This document shows positions 10,840-22,419 of a DNA stretch of 64,000 nucleotides, piece after piece. The stretch is from Microthyrium microscopicum (lineage: Eukaryota > Ascomycota > Dothideomycetes > Microthyriales > Microthyriaceae). Each line of letters begins with the position of its first letter. The first letter of the stretch is position 1. Below the pieces are notes generated by a model. That model did no database searches. It saw nothing but the letters and a program-made list of their open reading frames with translations, and was not told the origin of the DNA. The position numbers and the translations under genes are program-made. The stretch is taken from contig MU004230.1 of NCBI GenBank assembly GCA_010405405.1, forward strand, positions 2,625,744 through 2,689,743. Reading direction: 5' to 3'.

Positions 10840-13800
10840 CTAAGTATTATGATACATGCCCGAGGATCTTCGCCTTGCCAAATCCTGCAGAGATTGCGAG
10901 GATGATCGTCTTTGTACCTGTTCACTCTGCTGAGCCAAGCCTTCTGCTGGCGACGTCTTACGTGAGGCCTTTGGTGTTGGAATCAGAGATTGTCGCGAGC
11001 GTGTCTTGCGAGCCTTTTGCGTCTGCGTAGGTTTGGAAGAATCTGGAGATGGATTGGTCGATGAGGTATTGTTTGTAATTGCGGAGAGGCTGTGTGGTGT
11101 ATAGGATCGCTCAGGCAGCTGTGGTGAGCGTTCTTGCTCCGAGCTTTCTGTGCTTGATGTATTGGTGCGTGCTGGATGTGTGTATATCGGAGAGGGCGTG
11201 TGGTTGTGTAGAATGTCAAGTGGTCGGCCATTTGGCTGGGCGTTGACATCTCCATGTTTCCATGCTTCGTTGAGGCTAGGTGCTTTGCTTGTTGAAAAAG
11301 TCGCCTGCTCGTCAACAACGATATCGCCTGACGGCTCGGCGGCTCTCACTGTGTTGCCAGAGCCTTTGGAAATAATGTCGGGCTGATGGAGTTCCAGCGG
11401 CTCTGTATATACCCGACTGGTATGTCCTTGCACATCGCTTTGCGAGTTTACTTCACCATTATCACGCCTGTGATTGGAGCTCGACCACAACGTATCCATA
11501 GCATCCTCCTTTTTGGGGGCGCTTGACGCTACGGATTCATCAGTGTCTATATTTGGTGCTTGAATGATAAGGACGTCGTCTTCGGGAGTGTATGACTCTG
11601 GTGAACGATCCAAGTCAGACCCATGTCGACCACTTTCGTGGTTACGTGAGGGAAGGACAGGCTTGATCGCGCGTGGAATGGAAGATCCTATGGACATTTC
11701 GTCCATGCTAGGTGATCTAGAGTCTTCCCGTAGTCTCGGTGGCAGACGAGGAGGTTGCGGTGATTCGGGGATGGGTGATCCATCTACTTGTGAGGAAGCT
11801 GGGGAGTACGGCCTATTGTCACTGCCATTACGTTTTCGACCTAGCATCGATAGAGGTCCTGCCCAGGTCATTCTATTAGCCTTTGGTGGTCCAGGGAGTG
11901 GTGTACCTGGCGGTGGCAGAGGTTGGCCGCGGCCGAAGGGCTCATCTTTTGTGCCAATGCCTAGATTCAAAGATTCTTTAGATAGTCGCTCGTTGGGAGT
12001 TCTCTCATCGCGGTGGTTGTCAGCGACGGGACTTGGATTTGAGGCGGAGTTTGAGGGTGAATGTCGCGTAACAAACCCAAGTCCCCATTTTCTCGCAGCG
12101 AGAGCGGTTGAGGCAATGGTTTGGCGTTTTGCCAGATTGTTGGACTTTTGTGTCGAGTTCGAGGCCTCCGTCATCAGAGATGCGTTGTCTGAATCTTGAG
12201 TATTGTCGTTTATGGTAGCTGATCTTGGAATTGCAATTCCTTGCGTCACTTCATCTGGGACGCCACTATCGCCATCGCTGCCAGAGACTTTCGATGTTGT
12301 AGAAGGGCTTCTTACGCTCTTCCTTTTCCAGATACCTGCGGTAGATGGGGAGCCAACAGGCGACTCGGTAGGAGTGCTGGGTTGAGATCGAGAGGAAATG
12401 CCTTTCAATCCAGTCGCTGCATCGTACTGGCTTTTTCGGGGAGATTCCGCAAGAGCTTCAGAGAGAGCAGCCTCTTTCGTGACCACGGGTATGGCAGCCT
12501 GAGCAAATGAACCAGAGCGCATAACTTTGGGAGTAAAGTTTTGTCCACTTTCAGCACCTGTGGTAATGGCCACGTCCTCTGCTACTTCAGTATGAGTAGA
12601 ACTTGCTTTCGAGCTCTTGTTCTTGCGATGCTTGGTAGCAGCAGATTTTGGCAATGCTTCTGCTGGCGTTTCCAAGATAACCTTTTCCACAGATTCCTCC
12701 GGGTCTTCATCCTCTTGCATCAGAGCCTCCTCGCCTCCTTCTACCAATGTCGGCGCAGCACTTAGTCGCGAATCCATAGCTTCCGCGGAATCATGCTGCC
12801 ACAGTCCACTTCGAATCTCGTGGCCCAGCGTATCAGCAAAAGGGGCATCGTCCCAGTTGGGATAGACCACAGTGTCAGCCATCACCTCGCGAATCCGGCT
12901 TTCAATGGCCTTGAGTACCAAGCTGTAGGTAATCTGCCGGGAGCTAATCACAGGTTCCACGGAGAGGTCCAGCTTTGGCATGGTCACAAAAGAAAACCAA
13001 ATTCTGTTGCTTGGTGGAGGTTTCACGCGGAAGTACATGTGTCCTTCCAGGCTCTTCAAGATGACCGCAAGCAAAATCTGCATCTCTCTGGCTTTGAACC
13101 TGGCTCCAAGATCTATGCGAGCAATGGCTGCGACATCAATCCGAACATTGCCCTTGTACTTAACATCAGCCTCCAAAGTCAAATCACCGTCGCGGGTAAG
13201 CTCTTTTAGTTTCGGTCCGGTGATGAACGGCGCGCTGTCCCCGAGGTGGATATTACGGATCTGGATCGCACTAATAAAGGCTGGTTTCGGCACTCGTGAG
13301 AGCTTCTTATTGATCTTCTTGCGCACCAGATCCTCAACAAGAGATGTTTTGTACAAGGAAAGGAAAAGTCGGCCCACCAGGGCGTTGATCCAACGGGTTT
13401 GTAAATTATCCTCGGATGCATGAAGCTGCCTAATGAGCTTCACCATGTGTTCGCCCTCGAACGTCAGAGGCTGTGGCGCATCTCCAGTGTGTTGGCCTTG
13501 GTCTTTCAACATCGCGTAGTAAAAGTCCTCCTTCTGAGAGCAATTACTGGAGAACAAATAAAAGGGTTTTATGTCGGTTGAGAAGCCGTCATCCTCGGGC
13601 TTCCGGTTCATTCTAATGCAATTCCTCTTGACCCATAGCTCTCCCTCAGGAATGACCTCGCCGCCTCCATAAACATCAATATCATACTTCTCTAGAGATA
13701 TGACATGCCGCACCTCCAATTGCTCTTCGTCATCGTAAAGCATAAGTAGCCCAAGCCTACGAAACAGTCAGTATAGCCTTCTTTGGCGGGAACAGCCTGG

Positions 13801-14268
13801 TGCTTACCTGATGACAACGAAAAAGACACTGTTCGCCCTTTTCGACCCTTTTGTTTTGTTATCCAAGCTGGGACTCTGCGTTTTGCCTCTTTCAAAGATA
13901 CTCCTGTACATGCTCTGGTATACGCTAGGACTCTCGCCTGTAGCTAGCGATGCTTGCGAGCCCTGTCGCTCCAGTGGCTTTCCACTAACACCTCCAGGTA
14001 CATATTCGCGACAGACGGCAAAATATCCAGCGGCAACATCGGGTTCGTGAACGCGCAGTTTGACCTCAGACGGGAGGCCTTTCAATTCTTCTTGCGCGAC
14101 GTCTTTCTCCTCGCTGGTGAGTTCGAGGGCATCTTGCGCCGAGGAAGCAGTCAATTGTCCTACAGGTTGCGAGGAATATACGTGGTAAAGAATGGCGAGT
14201 AGGATTAGGGGTATAAAGGTGAGTCCGCCCAGGATATATACCAGCAGATAGGAGACGATGGTCAACAT
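10840..14268 (-). CDS. Nvj2/TEX2-like membrane protein with SMP lipid-transfer domain (MAT-flanking PH-domain protein)
   Basis: ER-membrane protein of the Nvj2/TEX2 family, which moves lipids at membrane contact sites. Two exons (13808-14268 and 10840-13756, intron of 51 nt) give 1125 residues. Residues 1-28 form a membrane anchor (MLTIVSYLLVYILGGLTFIP). A PH-like region follows (about 150-290, including IPEGELWVKRNCIRMNRK). Next is the SMP domain, about 290-480, beginning TRWINALVGRLFLSLYKTSL and including KLDLSVEPVISSRQITYSLV. The last 600 residues are a long Ser/Pro-rich disordered tail with many phosphorylation-type motifs. Exon lengths sum to a multiple of three. A PH-domain protein in this position is recorded beside MAT in some dothideomycetes (established knowledge), which fits the MAT1-1-1 gene next door. 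Confidence 0.88.
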
Positions 14269-15510
14269 TTTGAAAGCACAACGGCCAGCAGATCAACGTC
14301 GCTCTCTGCCATGAGCGTGACAAAGATACATTGGTAGAAAAACGGTAGGGACGGTAGGGGAGGAGGCCAGAGATCAGTTGGATTGCGTGAGATGGATCAG
14401 CGCAAGGCAATGAAGAGGAAGTCACAGGATTTAGTTGTTGACGGGGTATTTGGAGGGAGGATGAGTCGCAGCGGCGATGATGCATGGATGCAGTCAGGAG
14501 CAAGTTGACAGGTTGGGACAGGGAGCTGAGCAGCAGTTAGCATCGCGTCTGGCGCTTGTTTGGTCCTAGTTACTTGGTCCTACCACAACACCATGCCGCC
14601 GCTAGTTCTCCTATCTCCAACTTCACCTCTCTATTTATCGCTCTCATTAAGGCTTCAAGGACTCCAGGCTTTTATTGCACTGCCCCAATGACAGCATGGA
14701 TTCAACCACCTGGGATCAATCTCACCCCATGCTTCCGACTTATTTGATCATCATGGCACTCGTAGGCGTGCACGTTAACTCAGCATCATGAGCAAGAAGT
14801 ATACCTGCACGCATCAAAATCACATCAAGTCTGGTTCACGTTCCAGAATTATGCGCACCATAGAGTACATTGACTTTGCTAGAGTAGCGATGGTAGGATC
14901 TTTGGAGTTTAACTTCATTTCGTGCAGGTCAAGGTCTTCTTGAAAAGATCTTGAACAGATAAGCTTGAGTTCCTGTTTAGTAGCACTTTCCTGTATTTGA
15001 AAAGACAGACAAGATTGAGGTAAACTCATTTTCATTCACGGACTATCTACCTATCTAACCCGTTCCACCCTTTTGATTCTTTTTTTGGTTGTTTGTGCTG
15101 AAGCTGTTACTTTTTCCTGTCGATGCTGTTTTTGATGATGATTCTGAGACCTTGCCGTTGGTGGTGGTCATTGAACGAATTTTTTTTGCTGACTTTCTTG
15201 TTTTCCACTTGATTCCTGAACCCCCATGCTGACGGATTTTTTTTGGTGGAGGAGACCCACCCGAAGAGATCCACCTTCGATGCCATGAGAAAAAGCTGTC
15301 ATGGCTGAAAAGGATTGACAGTATGTACAGTCATCCAAAGTAATGTAGTCGCACTTTCATGCTTCCATGAACAAGTAACAGTGAAGAAGTAAAGACTCGT
15401 GAGCACAGAACCTGAAAGCAGATATCCCGTTGATTGTTGCCGGTAAAGACTGAAGTAAAATTAGACCAGTTAACTTCCCGAGCAATGCAGCATAACTTAC
15501 CGGTAGGCGA
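14269..15510. other. Left flank of the mating-type gene, with T-rich tracts
   Basis: About 1.2 kb between the Nvj2-like start and the MAT1-1-1 stop. It includes the Nvj2-like 5' leader, a small open frame at 14820-15035 (minus) and a stretch at 15060-15260 with several runs of seven or eight T. A second short minus-strand frame starting ATG at 15171 (MTTTNGKVSESSSKTAS...) reads 38 codons before a stop that overlaps a possible splice donor. It may be MAT-specific sequence or a remnant. Confidence 0.4.
14820..15035 (-). CDS. Small open frame in the MAT left flank, function unknown
   Basis: A 71-residue frame with an ATG start (MKMSLPQSCLSFQIQESATK) and a plausible protein composition, including IATLAKSMYSMVRIILEREP. 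It sits between the Nvj2-like gene and MAT1-1-1. An internal CAAATACAG could be a splice acceptor, so this may be the last exon of a small gene. The short frame starting at 15171 is a candidate first exon, but I could not join the two in frame with good splice sites. It could equally be a degenerate fragment of a gene from the opposite idiomorph. No family is recognised. Confidence 0.25.
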   Translation of the reverse strand: MKMSLPQSCLSFQIQESATKQELKLICSRSFQEDLDLHEMKLNSKDPTIATLAKSMYSMVRIILEREPDLM

Positions 15511-16589
15511 TTAGTTGTTGTCCAAGTGCCAGATTGGATTGGTCCAGTCAACATAGTCGTCAATGTTGACAGCTACACCAGTACCTGACTTAGCGACGTC
15601 CATCTCGAGACCACAGTCCTGCTCCCAATCCTTTGGGCGAAACTGAGCGCCATGAGGATAGGCATCGCCGGAGAGGGCAAGCTCAATTCCGTTGCCATGG
15701 ATCATGGTTGTGTCCTCACGAGGACCCGCAGTTGCAGAATGCTGAGCCCAGCTCAAGAAGTCGTTGTGCTGAAGCATTGTAGCGCATTGATTGAAGTCTG
15801 GGTCGATAGAGGCGCTAGCAGAATTGTTGTTTCCAGAGTCGGCGCCGAAGGTAGTTGGATTGACTGCCATAGTCATTGTAGCAGAGTTGTGGTTCGGTGT
15901 GGCAGTACCGGTACGTGGGGTAAGTGAATTGGCAACATTGGCAGGAGCTAATATCAGTTAGTAAATAATAGCAGATAAACACAGAAGTACAACTTACCGA
16001 TAGCGTACTGAGGAGTGCCGAAGCCTTCGGATTCAGCTGCGAAGACAAGTTCCTCAGACGACCAGCTGGTGCTCAAGTCGAACATGACTGCAGGAGGGTT
16101 GAAGATTCGAGTCAAGACGCCTTTGTCATCCAGCTCGTAGCCCATTCGCAACATGTAAGTTTCGGGAGTTGGCACTATGATCAAAGGGCAGACAAACTCC
16201 AGGAAGTCATTGAGAGGCGCATTGACTTTGCCGGCTTGATCGCGAATGGTCGAGTAGGCTTTGGCAATCAGTGCCCACTTGGCCTTGTGCATGTCGTCCT
16301 TCCACATGCGATGAAGATATCCAGAGATCATCTTCTGCTGCTGACGGTCGAACATGGTAGAGTAATAGGCACGAAAAGCCATGAATGAATTGAGAGGACG
16401 CATCGCTTTACTGCGCTTCGCGGGTGGAGCACTAGACAACTTTGGAACTGAGTTGACAATCTCTGGTAGTCCTTTGGCCTGGTCATTCTCCCACATCTGA
16501 TGAAGCCAATAGCGCAGAGTGTGAATCTGCTCGGGAGATTGAGCCGCCAAAAACTCGCGGATGTCAATGGTCTCCATCTCTGGATTCAT
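15511..16589 (-). CDS. MAT1-1-1: Mating-type protein MAT1-1-1 (alpha-box transcription factor)
   Basis: Master regulator of mating identity in MAT1-1 strains; a nuclear DNA-binding protein that switches on pheromone and receptor genes and partners with the MAT1-2-1 HMG protein after mating. Two exons (15998-16589 and 15511-15947, intron of 50 nt) give 342 residues. It starts MNPEMETIDIREFLAAQSPE. The alpha box spans about residues 60-140: KAMRPLNSFMAFRAYYSTMF, KMISGYLHRMW, KAKWALIAKAYSTIRD, NAPLNDFLEFVCPLI. These match the conserved PLNSFMAFR, KAKW-LLAKAYS-IRD and PL--FL positions of the family. The alpha box has no internal intron here, unlike many Sordariomycetes; the only intron follows the TPQYAI segment (codon about 198). 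The C-terminal third has no domain and contains acidic patches. Confidence 0.95.
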
Positions 16590-17910
16590 TGTGCGTCTTT
16601 GCAATGATTGGAATGTAAGACAAAGAAAGGGGCTGGGAACAAAGAGAAGGTTGTTTTGGTCGCTTCGCAAGAATGGGCTAACAACTCAAAGGATGAAGCT
16701 GAAAGAAAGAAATTGAGAAGAGGTTGAGGATGAAGTTGAGGAAAGGAAGAGGATGAAAAATTTTCATCGTGGTGGGTGGTTGGACTCAGAGACGTTTGAG
16801 TTTTCACTCAGGAAGTTGCGACCTGTAGTGCCCAAAAGAGGAAGTCGCGATTGCCGTTATGGCGGTTCAAGGTAGTCACAGGCAACTGCTAAGGAAGTTG
16901 CGACCGACCCAAGGCAAGCGCCAATTAGAACCCAAGGCAAGAGCTACGAACTTAATCTGCACGTCAACGAACTGGCGATGACCACATTGTGTCATCTGTC
17001 AATGATTGCAATATTCAAGTTGGACTGTTGCATTCCGGCAAGCAGCTTGTGATAGAGTCAGCCTTCTCTGACCTGGCAATAGCTCAACATCAGCAAGTTA
17101 TTGCTATCGTCTATGCTCTAGGTTGCGATGAGGAGGTGGCTCGATTCCTCTGAAAATTAAGTTCTTCCGCCTTCCGCTGCTGACGATGGCATCGACAATG
17201 CTCTCAACCGCACGCCCAAAACTTCCGCTGTGCTGCTGGCAGTCAGGATCATTAGTGATCTGTGGGCTTCCGCATGCAACGCATTGTTTAAGAGTGGACA
17301 GACATCGCTCACCATTTCTCCTCATCGGCTTTACTGGTAAGTCTGCCGCATTTATGATTGACCTGTCAGTCACCGCATTCTCTTGAGTAGACTATTCTCC
17401 TTTTTGGCTCCTCTGCTCTACTCTGGACACTAAAAATTGTTAGATCTGTCTTGGGAAATTTTCTACGGGGCAGATTCCTCATCTTTAGGTCTGTGTTGAA
17501 ATTTTGTTAGACGAAAGGCTCTCCTTTGGTCACTGAGGGGTGGGACGAGAGATGTTGTTGTATATTCGAAAATGCAGGAAGCAGATATTGATGAAGAGAT
17601 GATCCTCTTTGAGCAACTGAGAGGATGTAAGGGGGCCTGGTTTGTTCATTGGAAACGGTGAAAATACAGGGGAAAGAGCGTTGATAAGTTGTTCTTTACA
17701 ATAGATCAATCAGTTCGGAAGAAAGAAGCAATGTTAGCTGGGTTTTCCAAGTCTCAATACAACACAACTTCGCTGAATGATCTCCATGGCTTGGCAATTT
17801 CTGAGTATATATTCACCATCGCTGGTCATCGCTATCATGTACTGCTTAGGTTAGTCCCTCCAGTACCATGGGAGAACCGCGAATTGACGAATGACTGCGT
17901 TCCACAAAGT
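16590..17910. other. Interval between MAT1-1-1 and the second MAT-region gene
   Basis: About 1.3 kb holding the MAT1-1-1 promoter and leader (16590-16850; purine-rich on the plus strand, so pyrimidine-rich in the sense of the gene) and the 3' flank of the next gene. It also carries a small open frame at 17104-17325. No other coding signal. Confidence 0.45.
17104..17325 (-). CDS. Small open frame inside the MAT region, function unknown
   Basis: A 73-residue frame starting MRRNGERCLSTLKQCVACGS. It has four cysteines in the first 35 residues (C-L-S..QCVAC..DPDC) and a basic C-terminal part with the segment SGRRKNLIFRGIEPPPHRNL. The start lies just downstream of TTACCAG, which could be a splice acceptor, so an upstream exon is possible. 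It is too short for a confident call and could be a chance frame or a decayed MAT gene. Its position between two MAT-region genes is the main reason to list it. Confidence 0.22.
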   Translation of the reverse strand: MRRNGERCLSTLKQCVACGSPQITNDPDCQQHSGSFGRAVESIVDAIVSSGRRKNLIFRGIEPPPHRNLEHRR

Positions 17911-19260
17911 TCAGTCCATTGGCTCGACTATGAGCTCTCCTATGGCGTAGCTTTGACTGCCCTTTGGCACTACGTTCTTTCCGTCCCATTCATATCCAAC
18001 ACCATCCGCCACGTAGTACTGAACTATAAGCACCGTATGTGGCCGCGGGGCCCGGTCAGGACGAGGTTGCCCGTCGAGATAATCTGTGACATTTCTTAGA
18101 GAGATATTTCATCTAAGTCTGGAGAACCACTTACCAAGATTGGCATTAGCATTTCGCAGTCTCTCATCAATATGGTACTGGGAGGGGAGCATATCGTCGG
18201 TGATGCCATCATTTTGCTAAAGAGAAGTCAATATCAGAAGTAGGAGTAAATTTCTGGACTTACGGTTGTATCTGCATTGACCCGGTAAGGGATACTTCTA
18301 CGTGTCAGACCATTTGTCAACTTGACGGTTGAAACAACAAGCCGACCATTGGCGTCGTATAGATCTGCTTCTTCGTACGGGAATCGATCTTCTGGGTCCA
18401 TGCTCTGTGATTGGTGTCAGTGTTTGTCAACGCCAGCGCAGTCAAATAACTACCAGCATAACCTCTCTGTAAGCGGACCTGAACTCGTCTCTCCAACTCT
18501 GCAGCAGACTGAGTGCTCCCTCGCCTAGCACAATGGTCCCAATCTTTGTCGCGCCCGATGGTACTGCAAAGTCTCTACCAAGTGGGGAATTGTCCAGTCC
18601 CAGTTGAAATTTCCAAGGATATAGAACCGAATCTGGTATGTGCTGAGTCTCCTCGACCTCATCCTCCGTGGTCTCAGGGTCGCCGATACCAAATGATTCT
18701 TTGAACGCAGCCTGGAGGTCGTGATTTGAAGCAATGATCTGCTCCGCTTCCTCCTGAGCCTCCGCGTATCTGATAACCGAATAGCAGAAGTCGGCCTGCA
18801 TCGTCTCATTGTGGGCAAATAGTTCAGGATGATTAACAATTCGGAATGCCTCATCTATTAGCCAGTGGCGGATCTCGCTGACGCGCATACCGGAGATGGT
18901 CTCGTGGCTGATTGCGGCAAGAAGAGGATCGCTTTCGTGGAAGATTGTATACTGTAAACATACGTTGAATCCTGCGAGCACGGCATCGAGGTAGGACATG
19001 TTGACGGGGCGAACGGTTTCATTTTGAGATTCCTCTAGACATATCACTAAGTCAAATTATAAGAAATTAGTGCGTGGTCGGGATTCCGTACCTTTGGTTT
19101 CGCCACGATCTGCTTGAAGCAGCTCTCGAATATTCTTGCAATTTGTCATGAAGTTCAGCACCGCCTGCTTGCGCTGTTCTACGGTCATTTGGATGACTGA
19201 TTGAACGGCGTCTCGCATGCCACCGGGCGCTGGCAGGTTGGGCTGGTTATTGCTTGCCAT
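17911..19260 (-). CDS. Second mating-type-region gene, five exons, unknown family
   Basis: A multi-exon gene transcribed in the same direction as MAT1-1-1 and placed between it and APN2, where idiomorph-specific accessory genes normally lie. Exon 1 is 19092-19260 and exon 2 is 18454-19046, separated by an intron of 45 nt. Three further exons follow through donors GTAGTT, GTAAGT and GTAAGT to a TGA at 17911-17913. The protein is about 385 residues. It starts MASNNQPNLPAPGGMRDAVQ, has helical segments such as VNMSYLDAVLAGFNVCLQYT and EIRHWLIDEAFRIVNHPELF, and ends QSYAIGELIVEPMD. I see no alpha box, HMG box, signal peptide or membrane segment. By position it could be one of the lineage-specific MAT1-1 accessory genes (numbers above MAT1-1-3), but I cannot assign a number. 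Confidence 0.72.
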
Positions 19261-19938
19261 TATGGTGAACTAGAATGGATAGATGAAAGTTTTTGGTAAG
19301 TGCGTAGACGAGTTCGATCGGAAAAGATGATTTAATTGATGCGGCTTCGTTGCCTGCAAGTGAAAAAGCTAGCACGCGAGCTGGTTGCTCTGGATATGGC
19401 CTAGTGAATATTGTGAGGTGGAGTTGATACACGGCAGGCACGGCAGGCACGGCAGGCACGACTGGACTTCAAGGGAGACCGAGGAATCCAAAGTGGGTGG
19501 GGAAAGGCAAAAGTACCAAAAAGCAGACTTGATTGATAGAGATGTTGTGTTCGTGGTCTTTCAAGGTGTTTTAGGTGGCAACGTCGTTGGCTTCGATGTC
19601 AAAGGGCCACTGCAAGAGCATACTTCTAGTAGGTAACCTTGTCATGAGCTTGCTTTAGGTGATTCTCTGCTTTCTAGTTACACCTCGCAGCCAACAGCCA
19701 GCGATGGTCCTAATGTAAATTCCCTCCTGGATGACCTGGTGTTCCAAGAGATAGACGGGCCGCAAGATCCGAGCCATGAATTCTCTTGGTCCATCTGAGC
19801 TGGCCAGTGGCCATAACGGTACGAACCTACAAAACAGGGAAAACACCATCAATATTAATTCCGACCAGAAGTATCCCGGTTGCATGAAATATCCAGAATC
19901 CAAGGTTTATGTAGTTATATAGTGAGTTGTGTCCTGCT
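19261..19938. other. Interval between the second MAT-region gene and APN2
   Basis: About 0.7 kb. It holds the promoter of the minus-strand gene on the left and the 3' flank of APN2, plus a short tandem repeat at 19431-19460. No gene seen. One idiomorph boundary may lie here, since APN2 is usually the first common flank. Confidence 0.45.
19431..19460. repeat. Minisatellite, 9-bp unit x3
   Basis: Three perfect head-to-tail copies of ACGGCAGGC (19431-19457) followed by ACG. It lies about 170 bp upstream of the start of the second MAT-region gene. It is potentially polymorphic between strains. Confidence 0.85.
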
Positions 19939-22015
19939 TCAGCCCCCTTTTGCATCGCTTGCCCAGATGAAGGTTCCACATCGCCATTCAGTTCCAGACT
20001 CCTTTATACCTGAAGGACCAACCGGCCTAGACATCAATTAATAAAAGGGATGAAGGACGCTAAACATGGCCAAGAACTTACCTAGGACATATCCAGAACC
20101 AGCGCCCGCGGTTGGGACCTTTCACTTTGGTTTGAAGTGTAATGCATGGTAAGTCGTGGCCTTCACACCGGGGATCATCTCTCTTGGAGAAAAGTTTGGT
20201 CCACTCCGTTCTAGTGGTAAAAGGGTCTATGAAATTGTCTTCTTCCGCAACTGCCGAGTCTCCAGCGACGCTTTTCAAGGGGGGTTTGAAAGAGAGCTCT
20301 GACCTTTGCGACGAGGCTAATATGCTGTGAGCCTCCAACGCAACAGCTGGTGACTTGGCTGATGAGTTAATTGGTGACATGGTAGGCGTTGACGGCTCAT
20401 TTTCCTTTGATGGGGATTCAGTCTTTGTTGGTACTACTTTCGGCTCTGGAGGGGGTTGCTTGGACTGAAAAAAGCTCTTGAGCGTTTTCTGGCTGCTTGA
20501 CGCAACCTTCGTATCTTTATGGCTTGTCTTTTGTCGCTTGGCTGGCGGAGAGTTCATGGGTTTACTGAGTTTCGCCTTTTGGTTCGCAGGTGGTCCAGAG
20601 CTGGAACCGCCGTCATCTTTCTTGTTGGGTGACAGGCTTGACGACATTCTACGCGCTGCTGCTGATTCGGCGGAGAATGGGGTCTGCAAGGTAGAGCCGA
20701 AGCTTTTGCTTGCATTAGGTCGCATAAACATATCCTTGATACTTCGTCGCTTATCAAATTCTGGGAGCAGCTTGCCAGAAAGCGGAAGGAGAGGCCTGGG
20801 AGCAATGACTTGACCATCGAGTTCAGCTTGTGATGTCTCCATTGGATTCAATATCTCCTTGGCAGTCACACCTATGCCGTCGAGGGTGACGATTGGCTTT
20901 ATTGTGGCATAGACTGGACAGTGATCAGATCCCTAGGCTATTAGTTCTCTATAACTCATTGATAGAATGTTTACTCACCATGAGTCCCTCCTGAATATTG
21001 GCCTCTGAGAACCAATCCTTCATACTTTTACTTGCCAAAACATAGTCAATTCTGGAACCATAATTGCCAGGCCTCGCATTGATCTTTTGCTCCCAATGAG
21101 TATACATCCCCGTCCGATCTGGGAAAAATTCACGGCAAAGATCAACTAGAACCGAATCTTCTCGTCCTTCGTCTCGCTCTCCGATCACCTCTCCCCCGTC
21201 AATGAGTTGGTTGAATATTCTTCGATTGGGCGCTAGCAAGTATTCATCACGAGTGATGTTCATCTTTCTGAGGTCATCCTTGACATTTGCAGAGTCACGA
21301 TCATCTCTGGAGATGTTGAGATCGCCGGTCAAAACCACTCGCTTCCCGGAAGCCTGTAGATTTCTGATTCGGGCATCAAGCGCTTTGACAAACCCGAATC
21401 GAAAGTCATCTCTCATTCCGTTGCTATTGGCTGGACTGTAAACGCCAAACAAGACAAAAGCTGGAAATTCAAGAACAACACATCGGCCCTCAGCATCGAG
21501 CTCAGCAGGGTCTACGTCAATATCTATCAGTTGAAGTGGAGTAGGATAGCCACCGATAGCCTGGTCTTCGGGTAGGTCGCAGTAACGGGTGGAGGAACCA
21601 GGAGGAAACAAGACTCCAAGAAGACCTTCTTCAGCTTTGATAGGTGCGCAAGTTGATTGTCGGGTGTATATTCCTACACCAGAGTATCCTGATGAGTTTT
21701 AGTATATGGACCGAGGATATTGATCATAAAGCCACTCGGTAACCGACCTTTCTTGTGCTTAGGCAGGCTAAAGAAGCAATCCCACCCATCTAAAAGAACC
21801 ATATCATCTTTTAAATCTTTGCGTTGGATCTTGAGCTCTTGCATAATGACGATATCTGCGCCCAATATTTCAAACATGGCGGGAAACGTCCGTGTTGTTC
21901 GCCATGGTTGATATCCAAAAGGATTTCGGATGCCGTTCACATTCCACGTTGTAATTCTAAAACCATTCTCCTTAGACGTAATCGAGGTTTTGGCCTCCGC
22001 TGGTACCTCATCCAT
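19939..22015 (-). CDS. APN2: AP endonuclease 2 / DNA lyase (APN2), MAT-flanking gene
   Basis: Exonuclease III-family enzyme that cuts DNA at abasic sites and trims 3' ends in base excision repair. Four exons (21748-22015, 20979-21688, 20082-20932, 19939-20026) sum to 638 residues. Catalytic-domain landmarks: ITTWNVNGIRNPF, DIVIMQELKIQR, FSLPKHKKGYSGVGIYTR, VVLTGDLNISRDDRDS, NYGSRIDYVLAS and GSDHCPVYA. The C-terminus carries a GRF zinc finger (PRCEGHDLPC...RGRWFWICPR then EWRCGTFIWAS), completed only by the last exon. The first intron uses the unusual donor GTCGGT. Upstream in-frame codons to 22087 lack an ATG, so ATG 22015 is the start. It is divergent from COX13. Confidence 0.95.
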
Positions 22016-22419
22016 GACTGTCGTACGGTTCGTTTCTTTTAAACTGGGTTGTTGACATATCCGCGTTCGTGGATAAATTGGTGGCAAGAAGGTGATAGAG
22101 TCGAATCACGGGCGCGGAAACGGGGCTGGGGCTTTTATGACACAAAGCGTCTAGTTACAATCACCAAATGGCGCCAAACACGCTGCAGGTATTTATCCTT
22201 CCGGATTAACAGTGTCTGATGCCTTGAGTTCATGACTGAGGTAGTGAGCGCGGCTAAATAGACGCGAATTGTTGCCATCACGCTAGAACAAACCTAGCAA
22301 TTCCAACCGAGCTTAACGCTCCGAGGGACTTCACATCATATCAACCGTAGCACTTCCCACGAGGCTTTCCACTCTCAATCCAGCTCTAAATCTCCCCTCT
22401 ACCCTTCTCAATCGTCACA
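22016..22419. promoter_or_regulatory. Shared divergent promoter of APN2 and COX13
   Basis: About 400 bp between two divergent start codons. The COX13-proximal part (22340-22415) is pyrimidine-rich leader sequence. No specific binding site is claimed. Confidence 0.5.

Noticed and set aside
14269-19938. Possible MAT1-2-1 HMG-box gene beside MAT1-1-1 (homothallic arrangement)
   Set aside because: No HMG-box pattern was seen on either strand in this interval; only the alpha-box gene is present.
21674-22087. Longer N-terminus for APN2 starting at 22087
   Set aside because: The codon at 22087 is TTG; the first ATG is at 22015 and the catalytic domain starts soon after.
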